Shown here piece after piece: positions 16,090-24,964 of a DNA stretch of 25,641 bases (positions are counted from its first letter, which is position 1; every line of letters starts with the position of its first letter). Made by a program: the position numbers and the translations under genes. The stretch is from a virus, in the IMG/VR virus record IMGVR_UViG_3300047668_002652, positions 1 through 25,641 of that record; one strand, 5' to 3'. A model generated the notes under the pieces. That model was not told the DNA's origin. It saw only the letters and a program-made list of their open reading frames with translations, and ran no database searches.

Positions 16090-16562
16090 TATGCATTGTC
16101 ACAATTTCCAGAAACTAAACCTCCGTCAGTTCCAGCTGTCTGTCTAGGCATCGCCTGATAAGAGTTATAGGAGTATACTAAATCTTTTAGTTGCGCTGAA
16201 GAGTCTTGGGATAAATTCATATAACTTCTTGAAGTATCTATCTTGTTACTACGAACAATCGTAGTGTCCCCTTCTGTCAGTCTCGTCCAATCCAAACTCC
16301 CAGTCGAACCTCCAATTAGTACTGATCTAGACTGCTTATTATAGTAATCCTTAAGGTACAATTGAGTCAAAATACTTTCCTCTTCTTGAAGGAAACTATC
16401 TCCAGTCCCAAAACTCTGATAAGTTAAATTATTAAATTGTCCTACATTAGCTTCCAGCCATCCAGATATCGACTCGATCCGAAACTCTCTTTCGAGTTGA
16501 GTTGGAGCATCTCCAAACTCATTATCATAAACTCTAGTTGCTATTTCGCCAATGCTAGACAT
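16089..16562 (-). CDS. Head-tail adaptor (connector) protein
   Basis: A 157-residue protein with an N-terminal helical half (IATRVYDNEFGDAP, ISGWLEANVGQFNNL) and further helix around 60-80 (EEESILTQLYLKDYYNK), ending in a low-complexity tail. Small helical proteins directly upstream of a stopper are normally adaptors that bind the portal after packaging. It overlaps the next gene by one base and starts one base after the stop of the previous one. AGAAGG lies a few bases upstream of its ATG. No sequence-level family match is claimed; the assignment rests on helix pattern and gene order. Confidence 0.65.
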   Translation of the reverse strand: MSSIGEIATRVYDNEFGDAPTQLEREFRIESISGWLEANVGQFNNLTYQSFGTGDSFLQEEESILTQLYLKDYYNKQSRSVLIGGSTGSLDWTRLTEGDTTIVRSNKIDTSRSYMNLSQDSSAQLKDLVYSYNSYQAMPRQTAGTDGGLVSGNCDNA

Positions 16563-16563
16563 T

Positions 16564-16953
16564 TTACATACCTTCTTGAGAAATCTTTAATATATTAGCC
16601 GCCGCATTGCTTGAGGGATCAATCAATGGTTTATTGAATCCTATATTATATCCTGCGCCCGCGCCTGCATGAGATTTAAATGCTTTTGTGATTTTGTTCT
16701 TAAGTACTAGTTTGTTACCGCTTGGTAATATCCCAATTTTAATTGCAAAAGTCTGTAGATCAGTAATGCTCATCTCGTTGATTTTTTCTGCGAGCAATTC
16801 CTTACTTGTCGTACCGAACGGGTTGGTTTGCTTCACCCCAAGAAGATCTTCTAAATCTTTAATTTTTTCGATTTCACTTTTTCCATCGGCTACATTAAGT
16901 GATTGTATTTTTGCTACCTTAGTTTTGGGGGATTTATTTTTTTTGATTGGCAT
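16564..16953 (-). CDS. SAP/Rho-N-like small phage protein after the capsid gene
   Basis: A 129-residue basic protein. Residues 1-30 are Lys-rich and probably disordered. Residues about 40-95 (NPFGTTSKELLAEKINEM, DLQTFAIKIGILPSGNK, LKNKITKAF) form a three-helix pattern like SAP or Rho-N-terminal nucleic-acid-binding domains: L-x-x-M, DLQ-x-[FL]-A-x-K-x-G, then LK-x-K-[IL]. It is the first gene of the transcript that begins at the promoter at 16979-17006. It may bind DNA at the portal or be a minor head protein; I cannot tell which. The start ATG has an A/T-only leader without a Shine-Dalgarno site. Confidence 0.7.
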   Translation of the reverse strand: MPIKKNKSPKTKVAKIQSLNVADGKSEIEKIKDLEDLLGVKQTNPFGTTSKELLAEKINEMSITDLQTFAIKIGILPSGNKLVLKNKITKAFKSHAGAGAGYNIGFNKPLIDPSSNAAANILKISQEGM

Positions 16954-16978
16954 AATAATAATTGATTAGTAATACTAT

Positions 16979-17006
16979 ATTATAACTGCATATACACAAA
17001 AATCAA
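16979..17006 (-). promoter_or_regulatory. Sigma70-like promoter for the neck gene operon
   Basis: On the minus strand TTGATT (17001-17006) and a perfect TATAAT (16979-16984) are separated by 16 bases. The site lies just after the capsid-gene terminator and about 26 bases before the ATG of the SAP-like gene. Position and consensus quality both support a real promoter. Confidence 0.8.
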
Positions 17007-17021
17007 CTTTCAGAGAATAAA

Positions 17022-17049
17022 AAAACCCGCCCCCTAAAGGGCGGGTTTT
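17022..17049 (-). terminator. Strong rho-independent terminator after the major capsid gene
   Basis: A perfect 11-base-pair G/C-rich stem (17022-17032 with 17039-17049; core CCCGCCC/GGGCGGG) has a 6-base loop and a T-rich run on the minus strand. It lies 22 bases after the capsid gene stop. The flanking A tract on the other side could also support termination of plus-strand transcripts. Confidence 0.95.
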
Positions 17050-17071
17050 AATAAGTGATCTGATCTTATAA

Positions 17072-18187
17072 TCAGTGTCCAGAGACAACAACACCGGTTA
17101 ACACACGGTTATCAATAACCATGCGGCCCTCTTCAAGAGAACCATAGTAACCAATTTTTTGTTGACGAACGCTGTATTGATCATCAGCAGAGAGAGAGAA
17201 CTCGGATCCGCTTTCAGCATCAGTAGCAACCGCACGAATCAAAGATTCGCGAGAACGGTCAATACCCATAACTAAATCGTCTCCAGCTGCAAAACTAACC
17301 GCACCAGCAACATTGCTAGAAGATTGGAACTGCTCGAAGAGGCGACAGAATTTACGGTTCGGTCCTAACTCATTAAGCTCCATAAGCCCAATACCATAAA
17401 GCTCAGGTACGCCACCATTGGTGAATACGCTAGAACGGTATGATTCAGGAGCAGCGATGTCGTTATTAGCGGCAACGTTATTGCTCTTTGTGTTTACTGG
17501 GTTATAAGCCATTGCTCGAAGGTCTTCCATAGTTTCAGGAGAAACAAGGAGGTCTGTAATTCCCTTAATAGCTCCATCAGGAGTTCCACCCGTCCAAGCA
17601 GTATTAATACGCTTTGCAAGAGTGATAAGAGAGTTAAAGTCGGCCAAGGTAAATCCTATACCACTAGATACTTGATCCTTAACATGAGGCTTATTATTAG
17701 TAATGCCATCAGCCAAAGAGCCGAGTAAAAGATTAGCGGAGGTAGATTCTTGCTTAAGCAAAACTTCTTGTGCAATTCTAGTAAAAGATTTGCCAACTAC
17801 ATCAAGGCGAGACTGAGCAGCATAACGACGATCAAAGCTAATTGCGCTATCGAGACGATAGGTTGTAAACTTTAATTCGCTAGCTGTCGGAAGTACTTGG
17901 TTGGTAGGAAGCCCACCGGGAACCGTAGTACTATAAACCTTAATATAATCATCAGCATTGATATCATAATAGAGATCAAGCGGAAGACTAGGATTGCTAT
18001 CAGCGCTAAACTGGAATGCAGTAAACAAGTTACTCAAAGTAGGAGCTTGATTAATCACTTCAGCGAGAACGGGGCCCATGAATTCAGCCAAAGCGGCTTG
18101 AGCTTCATAAGCTACGTCACGATTGCGCGAAGCCATTGCTTTTACAAGCTCGACTTGTTCTTCTGTACGTTTAAGAGTAATATTCAT
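17072..18187 (-). CDS. Major capsid protein
   Basis: A 371-residue protein with features of HK97-fold major capsid proteins: an N-terminal helical arm (about 1-45), an extended strand region (DLYYDINADDYIKVYSTT), a long helix pair (ARIAQEVLLKQES-like, about 135-155), LLVSPETMEDLRAMAYNP at about 214-231, which fits the A domain, and a C-terminal SLEEGRMVIDNRVLTG. It follows portal, protease-scaffold and decoration genes and is closed by the strongest terminator in the window. Its base use is more balanced than in neighbouring minor genes, consistent with high expression. It has no clear Shine-Dalgarno site, only an A/T-rich leader. Whether the prohead protease trims the N-terminal arm cannot be told. 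Confidence 0.93.
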   Translation of the reverse strand: MNITLKRTEEQVELVKAMASRNRDVAYEAQAALAEFMGPVLAEVINQAPTLSNLFTAFQFSADSNPSLPLDLYYDINADDYIKVYSTTVPGGLPTNQVLPTASELKFTTYRLDSAISFDRRYAAQSRLDVVGKSFTRIAQEVLLKQESTSANLLLGSLADGITNNKPHVKDQVSSGIGFTLADFNSLITLAKRINTAWTGGTPDGAIKGITDLLVSPETMEDLRAMAYNPVNTKSNNVAANNDIAAPESYRSSVFTNGGVPELYGIGLMELNELGPNRKFCRLFEQFQSSSNVAGAVSFAAGDDLVMGIDRSRESLIRAVATDAESGSEFSLSADDQYSVRQQKIGYYGSLEEGRMVIDNRVLTGVVVSGH

Positions 18188-18204
18188 AATATTTTTTCTA
18201 TAAA

Positions 18205-18855
18205 TTAGCAGTTAATACGAATTACAGCGTATTTCCCAGCGTTACCAGCAGCGCCGGTTCCAACTGAAGATCCGGCGAATTGATCGTCAGAAACACCACG
18301 ATTAACACGTTGACCAGTAGCCAAAATTTGACCAATGTTATTGGCATGATGACCTCCAGAGTGACCACTGATTTTACCAGCGTTATTCGATAATCTCACG
18401 AAATGTCCAACTTGCTGAGTTCCGTCAAGAACTGTAGCAGTATCAACAGTGACGATTCCTTTACCAAGAACAGGAACAGCTTCACCGGTCAAGACCGATT
18501 GTGTTTCCAATTTCTTTTGTGGGTAATAAAGAAGTTTTTCATCGTTTTCATCTTTCAATGCGGTTTGGAATAAAGTAACTCCAAGGCATGAATCTCCAGC
18601 ACTTGCTGCTGTGACTTTTAATGGGACAACAGGGTACTGATTGCGTCCAATGAAAGGATAGTCCGTCTTACCGAGGTAAGAATTACTTTCGTATCCAATG
18701 GGATCAGCGCTGAAATCCCCAGCACTTACTTTAACGAAAACGCCTGCGTCACCTTTGCCACTGTCACTAACTTTATCGTTAGAATCAGTATTTGCAAATA
18801 AGTTAACAACGTCTTCCTCAGCGTACTGACGGAATGGTAATAATCTAATAGCCAT
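18205..18855 (-). CDS. Head decoration-like protein
   Basis: A 216-residue Gly/Ser/Val-rich beta protein. It has YPVVPLKVTAASAGDSCLGVTL at about 73-94 and GKGIVTVDTATVLDG at about 131-145, the sort of small beta-barrel sequence seen in capsid decoration proteins, and a His/Gly-rich loop (SGHSGGHHANN). It lies directly before the major capsid gene (17 bases) and two bases after the scaffold gene, the usual place of decoration or cement proteins. Codon use resembles the capsid gene, suggesting similar high output. It could alternatively be a head fibre base. No enzyme motif is seen. Confidence 0.78.
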   Translation of the reverse strand: MAIRLLPFRQYAEEDVVNLFANTDSNDKVSDSGKGDAGVFVKVSAGDFSADPIGYESNSYLGKTDYPFIGRNQYPVVPLKVTAASAGDSCLGVTLFQTALKDENDEKLLYYPQKKLETQSVLTGEAVPVLGKGIVTVDTATVLDGTQQVGHFVRLSNNAGKISGHSGGHHANNIGQILATGQRVNRGVSDDQFAGSSVGTGAAGNAGKYAVIRINC

Positions 18856-18857
18856 AA

Positions 18858-20480
18858 TTAATATTTAATGTTTATGTTTTCTTTAGAGAAAGCTTGTGTA
18901 AATTTTTGACGAAGAGATGCATCTTTAGTTGAGGCTGCTTCGTTGTTGTTAGAAATACTAGCAGAAGACTCTTCTTCTACGGATTCTAAAACTTCTTCAG
19001 CGACTTCTTCAGCGACTTCTTCGGTTTTTTCAGCGACTTCTTCGGTAGAGGCTTCGCTCGTGGATAAACCTTCAACTCTTTTCTGCACTGCTGCTTCAAG
19101 TTTTTCGTTGAATAATTTTTCCTGTTCTTCAATATGAGCTTTTGTCTTGTGGTTCCACATGACTGTTAGCTTTTCTTGATAAGAAGCAAAAGCTTCTTCT
19201 GTGTTTTCGATATCTGAAATTTCAGAAGCTACGATTTTAAGGTCTTCTTCATTCAAATCAAAAGCTTCTGTAACAGATGCCATTCTTGAGTTAAAGAGGT
19301 CCTTTGCTTCGCGCAAACGCTTTTCTTCGGCCAGTTCGTTCCATTGTAATTCAGTAGCTGTTAATTTTTCCTTTAGGCCTTCAACTTCTTGAGAGAGGGC
19401 TTCATGGCGCTCGGTAGCCTCGGAAATAGCTTTTTCTTTCTCAGCTTTTTCGTCTGACCATTGAACGTCTTTTTCTTTAATAGCATCCATCATAACTTTA
19501 GAAACGCTAGCGACGGCTTCTTCGAATTGTTGACTGTCGCCAATTTTTTCCGAGAGCATGCCTTCGATTTGTTTTAGTAGATCTTGAGTATCCATAGTTA
19601 GTTTGTTTGTTGTGTTTACATCTTTTTTATGTAAAAGGGAAGTTTTATTTTGAGTTTCTTTTGCTTGGTGATACGAATCCATGTTGTTTACATGAAATTT
19701 TTCTGCTTGAGTTTTGTCTTTTTTAATTAAAGTCTTTTCTTGGTTTTCTACTATCACCCCTTCAACTTCTGCGGCTGGATTAGAGGTAAAGCCTATTCCA
19801 AGTGGGTAAATATCTCCGACTACTAATCGGTTGACTAAAGTTCCATCTTCCATTTGCCCTTCTCCGTCATAGGCTCTTAGGTATTTTTGAAGCTCCTTTA
19901 TCTGAGCTTCGTTTGTAACGATCTCGGCTTCTCTTAAGTCATTACTTCCTACAGCTATATAATAATCATTAAAGCCAATTTCCCAGCTAGCTGATATTAA
20001 ATTATGAAATTCATCACCAGAACCTGTCTTTTCTAGCATTGCCGCAAAATCTGGATTTACAATCTTATAGACTAAAGCTCCCAGAGAAATATTAAATGGA
20101 TCATTATCGTCTCCTACTTGATCAGCTTGTAAAAGTTCGCTTGTATTAATATCACTAAATGAAGATGAGACTATGTGTCCTACAACCTTTTCTTTATTGT
20201 GTTCTATATTAGTTGGCTTATGTATGAAGTATTCAGATACTGCTAGTGCTGTCTTAGTATCTATTCCGTCTCCATTTTTATTAAACTTATTAACTACTGC
20301 TGCATTGAAAGCTACTCCGAGCAAATCAATATTCTTAGTTAGGTCTACATCTTCAGGTATTAAAGGTTTTAAATTATCTAATGAAGCTTTACTTATATTA
20401 AATCGCTTGCAGGTTCCATCAACACATGAGGCTGATATTTCATTAGAAAAAGAACTTATATACTTAAATGGCGTACTCAT
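18858..20480 (-). CDS. Prohead protease fused to scaffold
   Basis: A 540-residue two-part protein. Residues 1-245 look like a herpes-type/prohead serine protease: NIEHNKEKVVGHI (His94) and ISASWEIGF (Ser163 or Ser165 as nucleophile candidate), followed by strand GDIYPLGIGFTSNPAAE. Residues about 296-500 are a long, strongly acidic coiled coil of scaffold type (KQIEGMLSEKIGD, EKAEKEKAISEATERHEAL), with a short EEVAE repeat at about 475-500 and a basic end. Prohead proteases cut scaffold and capsid subunits during maturation. An in-frame ATG at 19595 (Met296) begins exactly at the scaffold part, so a separate scaffold product is possible, but no Shine-Dalgarno site precedes it. The protease family is inferred from the H and S motifs. 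Confidence 0.85.
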   Translation of the reverse strand: MSTPFKYISSFSNEISASCVDGTCKRFNISKASLDNLKPLIPEDVDLTKNIDLLGVAFNAAVVNKFNKNGDGIDTKTALAVSEYFIHKPTNIEHNKEKVVGHIVSSSFSDINTSELLQADQVGDDNDPFNISLGALVYKIVNPDFAAMLEKTGSGDEFHNLISASWEIGFNDYYIAVGSNDLREAEIVTNEAQIKELQKYLRAYDGEGQMEDGTLVNRLVVGDIYPLGIGFTSNPAAEVEGVIVENQEKTLIKKDKTQAEKFHVNNMDSYHQAKETQNKTSLLHKKDVNTTNKLTMDTQDLLKQIEGMLSEKIGDSQQFEEAVASVSKVMMDAIKEKDVQWSDEKAEKEKAISEATERHEALSQEVEGLKEKLTATELQWNELAEEKRLREAKDLFNSRMASVTEAFDLNEEDLKIVASEISDIENTEEAFASYQEKLTVMWNHKTKAHIEEQEKLFNEKLEAAVQKRVEGLSTSEASTEEVAEKTEEVAEEVAEEVLESVEEESSASISNNNEAASTKDASLRQKFTQAFSKENINIKY

Positions 20481-20508
20481 AATATAGCACTACTTAAATT
20501 AATAAAAA

Positions 20509-20934
20509 TTAATATTTAGGCTTTTTTGATGATTCACTATCATCGCCTTCTTTGCTTTCTTTCTTTTCACCTTTTTCTTTGTCCTTGTCTCCGGTTTTTT
20601 TATCTCCGTCTTCTTCATCTTTTTTCTGAAAAGGAAAGCCTGACTTTTTTTTCTTGGCTTCTATTTTTTTTACGATCTCTGCTTTTGTTTCTTCAGACAG
20701 ATTAGAATCAGATAATAGGGAAATTGATCTCTCAATTTCTTCTTGACTCGAAATTGGAAAGTGCCTCAAAGACCTAGGTATTGTCCTGCCAGTATGATCC
20801 TTTTTTCCTCCAGCCTCAATGTAGGCAAAATTCTCATCCGTTAATTGATTAAGTTCTGCTTGCGACTGCCTGAGGCCGAAGATATCAGTAAGACTTTTAG
20901 AGTCTTTAATGTTTTTTGAAAAGTCTAGTTCCAT
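20509..20934 (-). CDS. Small charged head-module protein (DUF6582-like)
   Basis: A 141-residue protein. The N-terminal 90 residues contain FAYIEAGGKKDHTGRTIP and RSLRHFPI, followed by a helix (QEEIERSISLLSDSNLSEE), a pattern I associate with small phage proteins of the DUF6582 type (AY-[IV]-x-x-GG, TxPRSxRHFP). The last 45 residues are an extreme Lys/Asp/Glu tail. It sits between portal and protease, 37 bases after the portal gene and 29 before the protease gene. It is likely a head assembly factor; its biochemical role is not known to me. Confidence 0.7.
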   Translation of the reverse strand: MELDFSKNIKDSKSLTDIFGLRQSQAELNQLTDENFAYIEAGGKKDHTGRTIPRSLRHFPISSQEEIERSISLLSDSNLSEETKAEIVKKIEAKKKKSGFPFQKKDEEDGDKKTGDKDKEKGEKKESKEGDDSESSKKPKY

Positions 20935-20970
20935 AGTTTTAAAAGTTATACAAATTAATACACAATCTTT

Positions 20971-23031
20971 TTACTTTTGAGAACCTTCTTGTGATTTCTT
21001 GCTATGATAATAAATAGCCGAAGGGTAAAGCTCCATGTCGTTCTCATGAGATTCGTTTAATATCTCTGGCATTGGTAAGAGTTTTTCAATAAGGTTAAAG
21101 TCCTTTAAACACGCGCTCACCTGACCTTCCCATTCTGACTTTTCACAAGAAATTATAACCGTCTTGCAGAGCTCGTCTAGCAAGCCTTTCCTCTCTTTTG
21201 ACAACCTCTTAACTCCTTGCCTTGACTTTAATTCTTTTTGAGCGAAAGAAAATAAACTTTCAGTATTGTATATGGTTTTTTGCAGGTCCTCTCTGCCAGC
21301 TAGTCCGGTCTTGCCGTTCTTGTTGGCTCCCGCTGGCCTGCCAGACTCTTGAGGTGTAGATTTTTTTTGATTAGGATTGCTTACTGAAGTTGGCGCCTCC
21401 GGTTGGCTTTTTTGTTCAATCTCAGATTGCTGCTCCATCTGCTCTTCACTTAAAGGGACTGGCTGTCCTCCTACTAAAGGAGTGTACAAACCTTTTTGCC
21501 TATCTTCTAGATATGAATCTTGACCTTCTCCTACCTTATCTGATTCTGGATAAAGCCCTGTTTTGATTGTTTGGATACCTTGCTCTGGAGTAAGAATTCC
21601 TAACTCCATCAGTCTAGTAGTGACTCTTTGTAATTGAACTTCATCTTTTAAATCAATCTCTTGGAACTTAACAAGCGGATACTTCCTGAAGCCTAAATTC
21701 TGGCAAACTAGTTTTATTTGAGGTTGAAGAAAATCATTAATAAAAGCATTTCTAGCTTCTTTAAGTCTTTCAAGAAATATCTGAGCCTTAACTTGCGTGT
21801 TACTGTATCTTTCGCTACCGACCACAACGTTCTGCAAAGCTTCCTTAATATCCTGATCTACTATTTGATATTTTTCTGGCCCTAATACTTTGTTTAAGTC
21901 CGGTATTATAAACTCAGCTTTTGTCGTATAGTCGCTTACCAAAACACGCCCTATACTTTCATTTGAAAATAAAGATTGCATAGCTTGCAAGTTATGAGGA
22001 TTAATACCTCCCTTGTCAGGGCTATTACCCATGGTTATTAAAAGAATAACATTCTCTATAGTTCTAGTAACAGCTTGGTCTACTTTTTTCAACTCAAGCT
22101 TCCAATTTAAATCATCCAAAACTGGATAACCAAAAGGAATAGCAAAAGGTTCATAATCTTGTTTTTTATAAAAAGAATAAATTAATTTATCTACATCTAA
22201 ATTGATAAAAATTCCATCATTCCCAAATTGCCCTTTTCTAATTGCCGCCTGATCCTTTGGGTCGAGACCGTCCATCACTTCTTTATCGTATTCAGTTTTT
22301 GGATCCTTAAGTCTTTCAAGTTCAAACTCAGAAAGCACCTTCCTGTAAACTTGCCCATTAAAATTAGAAGACTTTACCGTTGCTATATCATAAGGGTTTA
22401 ATAAAATATAACGAATAGGAATTTGTCCCGGCTTCATAAATTCTGAGCCATATATCGTAGACATCCTACCAAAATCTTCCTCTGTAAATTTAGTGTCAAG
22501 GCGATACATAAATACATTCCCACTTCTATAATACTCCCTAAAATACTGATCCTTAACAGCCCATATCTTCACCTTCTGGAGCCACTTGTCTATAAAGTTT
22601 CTTGATTTCTCAGTACCCCCTTGAAGGTGCAGTTCTGTATTTGCAAACTCCGACATTATGTCTATGACATTTCTGAAAATTGGGATATTAGCATAAGCCT
22701 TCTGACATAACATGATAGCGTCCCTAATGTCACATCCTGACTTTCCATAAGAGTAGGGCAACTCTCCTTCCCTAATGTTGGCGTACTTAAATGATTTTTT
22801 TCCTACTGCCGCCGAGTTGGATCTAGTATTAGTTCTTGATGTTCCGCTTGAATTGTTTTCGCCAGTCCTTTCGTAATTTGCTTTTGCGCTCTGGGTATAA
22901 TAGGCATCCCCCCCTAAGGTTGGCTCCCATTCCTTAGATGACCCTTGAGACTGACTGATTAAATCTTCAAGATTATTCTTGTTAAACTTTTTCCAATATT
23001 CTGATTTCTTATTATATTTACGCTTAGACAT
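20971..23031 (-). CDS. Portal protein
   Basis: A 686-residue protein. Phage portals form the dodecameric channel at one capsid vertex through which the terminase pumps DNA. The N-terminal 75 residues are basic and polar. Residues about 95-170 hold the portal-like AYANIPIFRNVIDIMSEFAN and a helix-rich region, residues 185-260 contain YYRSGNVFMYRLDTKF and IPIRYILLNPYDI, and residues about 400-470 contain a wing/stem region with SERYSNTQVKAQIFLERL. Residues 520-600 form a Gln/Pro/Ser-rich linker, then a helical C-terminal part. The length exceeds that of HK97 or SPP1 portals, mainly through this linker and tail. It lies directly after the terminase gene (61-base gap). Identity is strong from pattern and synteny. 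Confidence 0.9.
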   Translation of the reverse strand: MSKRKYNKKSEYWKKFNKNNLEDLISQSQGSSKEWEPTLGGDAYYTQSAKANYERTGENNSSGTSRTNTRSNSAAVGKKSFKYANIREGELPYSYGKSGCDIRDAIMLCQKAYANIPIFRNVIDIMSEFANTELHLQGGTEKSRNFIDKWLQKVKIWAVKDQYFREYYRSGNVFMYRLDTKFTEEDFGRMSTIYGSEFMKPGQIPIRYILLNPYDIATVKSSNFNGQVYRKVLSEFELERLKDPKTEYDKEVMDGLDPKDQAAIRKGQFGNDGIFINLDVDKLIYSFYKKQDYEPFAIPFGYPVLDDLNWKLELKKVDQAVTRTIENVILLITMGNSPDKGGINPHNLQAMQSLFSNESIGRVLVSDYTTKAEFIIPDLNKVLGPEKYQIVDQDIKEALQNVVVGSERYSNTQVKAQIFLERLKEARNAFINDFLQPQIKLVCQNLGFRKYPLVKFQEIDLKDEVQLQRVTTRLMELGILTPEQGIQTIKTGLYPESDKVGEGQDSYLEDRQKGLYTPLVGGQPVPLSEEQMEQQSEIEQKSQPEAPTSVSNPNQKKSTPQESGRPAGANKNGKTGLAGREDLQKTIYNTESLFSFAQKELKSRQGVKRLSKERKGLLDELCKTVIISCEKSEWEGQVSACLKDFNLIEKLLPMPEILNESHENDMELYPSAIYYHSKKSQEGSQK

Positions 23032-23092
23032 ATATCATAATACACCGAAGTTGCCTAAAAGTCTAAGAAAAGTCGAAAGTTAACTTTTAACT

Positions 23093-24964
23093 TTACGCCA
23101 CAAACATTGGAGTGAATGTTGCCTGAACATTACTTTGCTCAACATTCATCATGTCGTAATATATTTTTATCATCCAATTCCCTAATACTAAAGCGGAGTA
23201 AGAGTCTTTCCTAGCCTTCTCTGGTCCGGTTGTTCTTTTTAGGTTGTCTGGAAGATCAAAGGTCTGCGTTCCATGCGCAGTAGTTTTAATTTGTATCAAA
23301 GCACATTCCCCTTTTGTTTTTTCCATTAAGTCTATTTGATATTCTACTAGATCAATCATTTTAGCGGCAGCGCTTTGCTTTTCATCCTCTATACTTCTTA
23401 AAAATTTTAATTCCTTGATTGGTATCTTTTTATTTCTTTGCTTCTGGTAGTCGTCATTAACAGCTCTAGATCCAAAGAAAATTCGCTTGTGGTCAAAATT
23501 AGCTTGCAATAATTCATTAGAATTTCTAATCCATTGGGAAGTCGGCTTGCGCAAGATGCAGATTCTTTTTTTATCTAAGTTATATTCTAATTTAGCATCG
23601 CGCAATGCCTGCTGATAATTTTCCAAATTATCAAGTTCTACACTAATAGTTTTAATCTCTAAGTTGTTTTGCTTGAAAAGACTGCTCTCATTGCAGGCGT
23701 TAAGGAATTGCACTCCCCCGTTATAGTCTCCTACCATTGCTACTATATTAAAATTTGTTAACAAATAATGTAAATAGAAAATATGATCTTTCAGGCGAGC
23801 GCCTGACATGGCGTAGTTATGAACTAAAGTGCCGTGCTGGTTCCCGTCATTAAGCTTGAAAACCTGAATGGCAAAGTCATCAGAGCTTTCGCTCTCTGCC
23901 CAACTAGGGTCAAAAGATAATAAATATTTATCAGATGGCTCTCCAGCGACCTCCACGCATGGGCTCTGGCCGTCAGGGACAGTACAGGAAGCCATTTTTG
24001 ATATCTTAAAGTACCCAGAGCTATCATCAGTAAATACAGCGCCAAATTCTCTATCAAACTGACTCTGACTCATACTTGCTCTAGCTTGATTGATTAAATT
24101 TTGATCATAAAGTTGCTGCGGAGCACAATCATAACTAAAATGCATAATAGTCCTGTGCGCAGTGCCTTTCTCCGGTATATCGCCATTTATTAATAATTCA
24201 AATTTCTGATATAATTTATACATATATTCAAATTTATACGAAGCGGAAGAAAGCATAATTAATTTATTGTTCGGCCAGACATGTCTGTCCACCTCTTTCA
24301 TTTTTCCCTCTTTTATCATTCGAGTTTCTAAATTATACAAATCCTCCCTCTCGGTTGGATTTTCAACAACAGAAAGAAAAGGAACTATAACTTCGTTATA
24401 AATCCTTTCTGGCATAAGGAGAAACTCATCAATTATAATTCTATGAAATCGAAAACCACGAAGTTTCTCTCCGTCGCCCAAAGGTAATGCATGAATCTTG
24501 CTGGCTCCTATTTCTAAAGTCCACTGGTCATTAGCTTTTGATTTTCTAGTCACACATTGAGCTAGCATAGCTGCTTCTGGCTTATTAAGTATGTCTTCTA
24601 TTTTCTTAAATATCATTTTTGCCTGACGGAAAGATTTTGATACGATACCAATTTCTACTCCTTGATTCAATAAGGCGTCAAGAAAAGCAAACACTCCAGT
24701 GGTAAAAGATTTCGACATTCCTCGACTCCATACTCCCATAAAATAATCTGATTCTAGCATTGCCTTGATTGCCATATGCTGAAAGGGAAAGAGCTTTACG
24801 CCACTAAGCATGTCCACTGCAAAAGTAGTATTGCCCCTCAAGAATTCATAAAGCAATAGTTTAGCTTCGTGCTCTTCTATGAAACCTTTCTTTGCTAAGA
24901 TTTTTTGGTTGATATTCGAAGAGTACTTGATTCTCTCTTGTTGCTTTCCTTCTTCCCAGCTCAT
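23093..24964 (-). CDS. Terminase large subunit
   Basis: A 623-residue DNA packaging ATPase-nuclease. The N-terminal ATPase has a Walker A variant WSRGMSKSF (residues 79-87, Ser where Gly is usual before the Lys), Walker B IIIDE (176-180) and a coupling motif LSSA (238-241). The C-terminal RNase H-like nuclease has SFDPSW (Asp352), VGDYNGG (Asp413) and KDSYSALVLG (Asp587) as metal-binding candidates. It cuts the concatemeric genome and drives it through the portal encoded next. It overlaps the preceding subtilase gene by ATGA, so the two are translationally coupled. No small terminase subunit gene is visible; it may lie beyond the right edge. Confidence 0.95.
   Translation of the reverse strand: MSWEEGKQQERIKYSSNINQKILAKKGFIEEHEAKLLLYEFLRGNTTFAVDMLSGVKLFPFQHMAIKAMLESDYFMGVWSRGMSKSFTTGVFAFLDALLNQGVEIGIVSKSFRQAKMIFKKIEDILNKPEAAMLAQCVTRKSKANDQWTLEIGASKIHALPLGDGEKLRGFRFHRIIIDEFLLMPERIYNEVIVPFLSVVENPTEREDLYNLETRMIKEGKMKEVDRHVWPNNKLIMLSSASYKFEYMYKLYQKFELLINGDIPEKGTAHRTIMHFSYDCAPQQLYDQNLINQARASMSQSQFDREFGAVFTDDSSGYFKISKMASCTVPDGQSPCVEVAGEPSDKYLLSFDPSWAESESSDDFAIQVFKLNDGNQHGTLVHNYAMSGARLKDHIFYLHYLLTNFNIVAMVGDYNGGVQFLNACNESSLFKQNNLEIKTISVELDNLENYQQALRDAKLEYNLDKKRICILRKPTSQWIRNSNELLQANFDHKRIFFGSRAVNDDYQKQRNKKIPIKELKFLRSIEDEKQSAAAKMIDLVEYQIDLMEKTKGECALIQIKTTAHGTQTFDLPDNLKRTTGPEKARKDSYSALVLGNWMIKIYYDMMNVEQSNVQATFTPMFVA

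Noticed and set aside
23076-23087. Perfect 12-base palindrome AAAGTTAACTTT between terminase and portal genes
   Set aside because: Short, A/T-rich, without a T run or loop as for a terminator, and chance occurrence is likely. It could be an operator but nothing supports it.
23824-24062. Open frames on both strands inside the terminase gene
   Set aside because: They overlap the conserved nuclease core (SFDPSW region) in other frames, and their translations look random.
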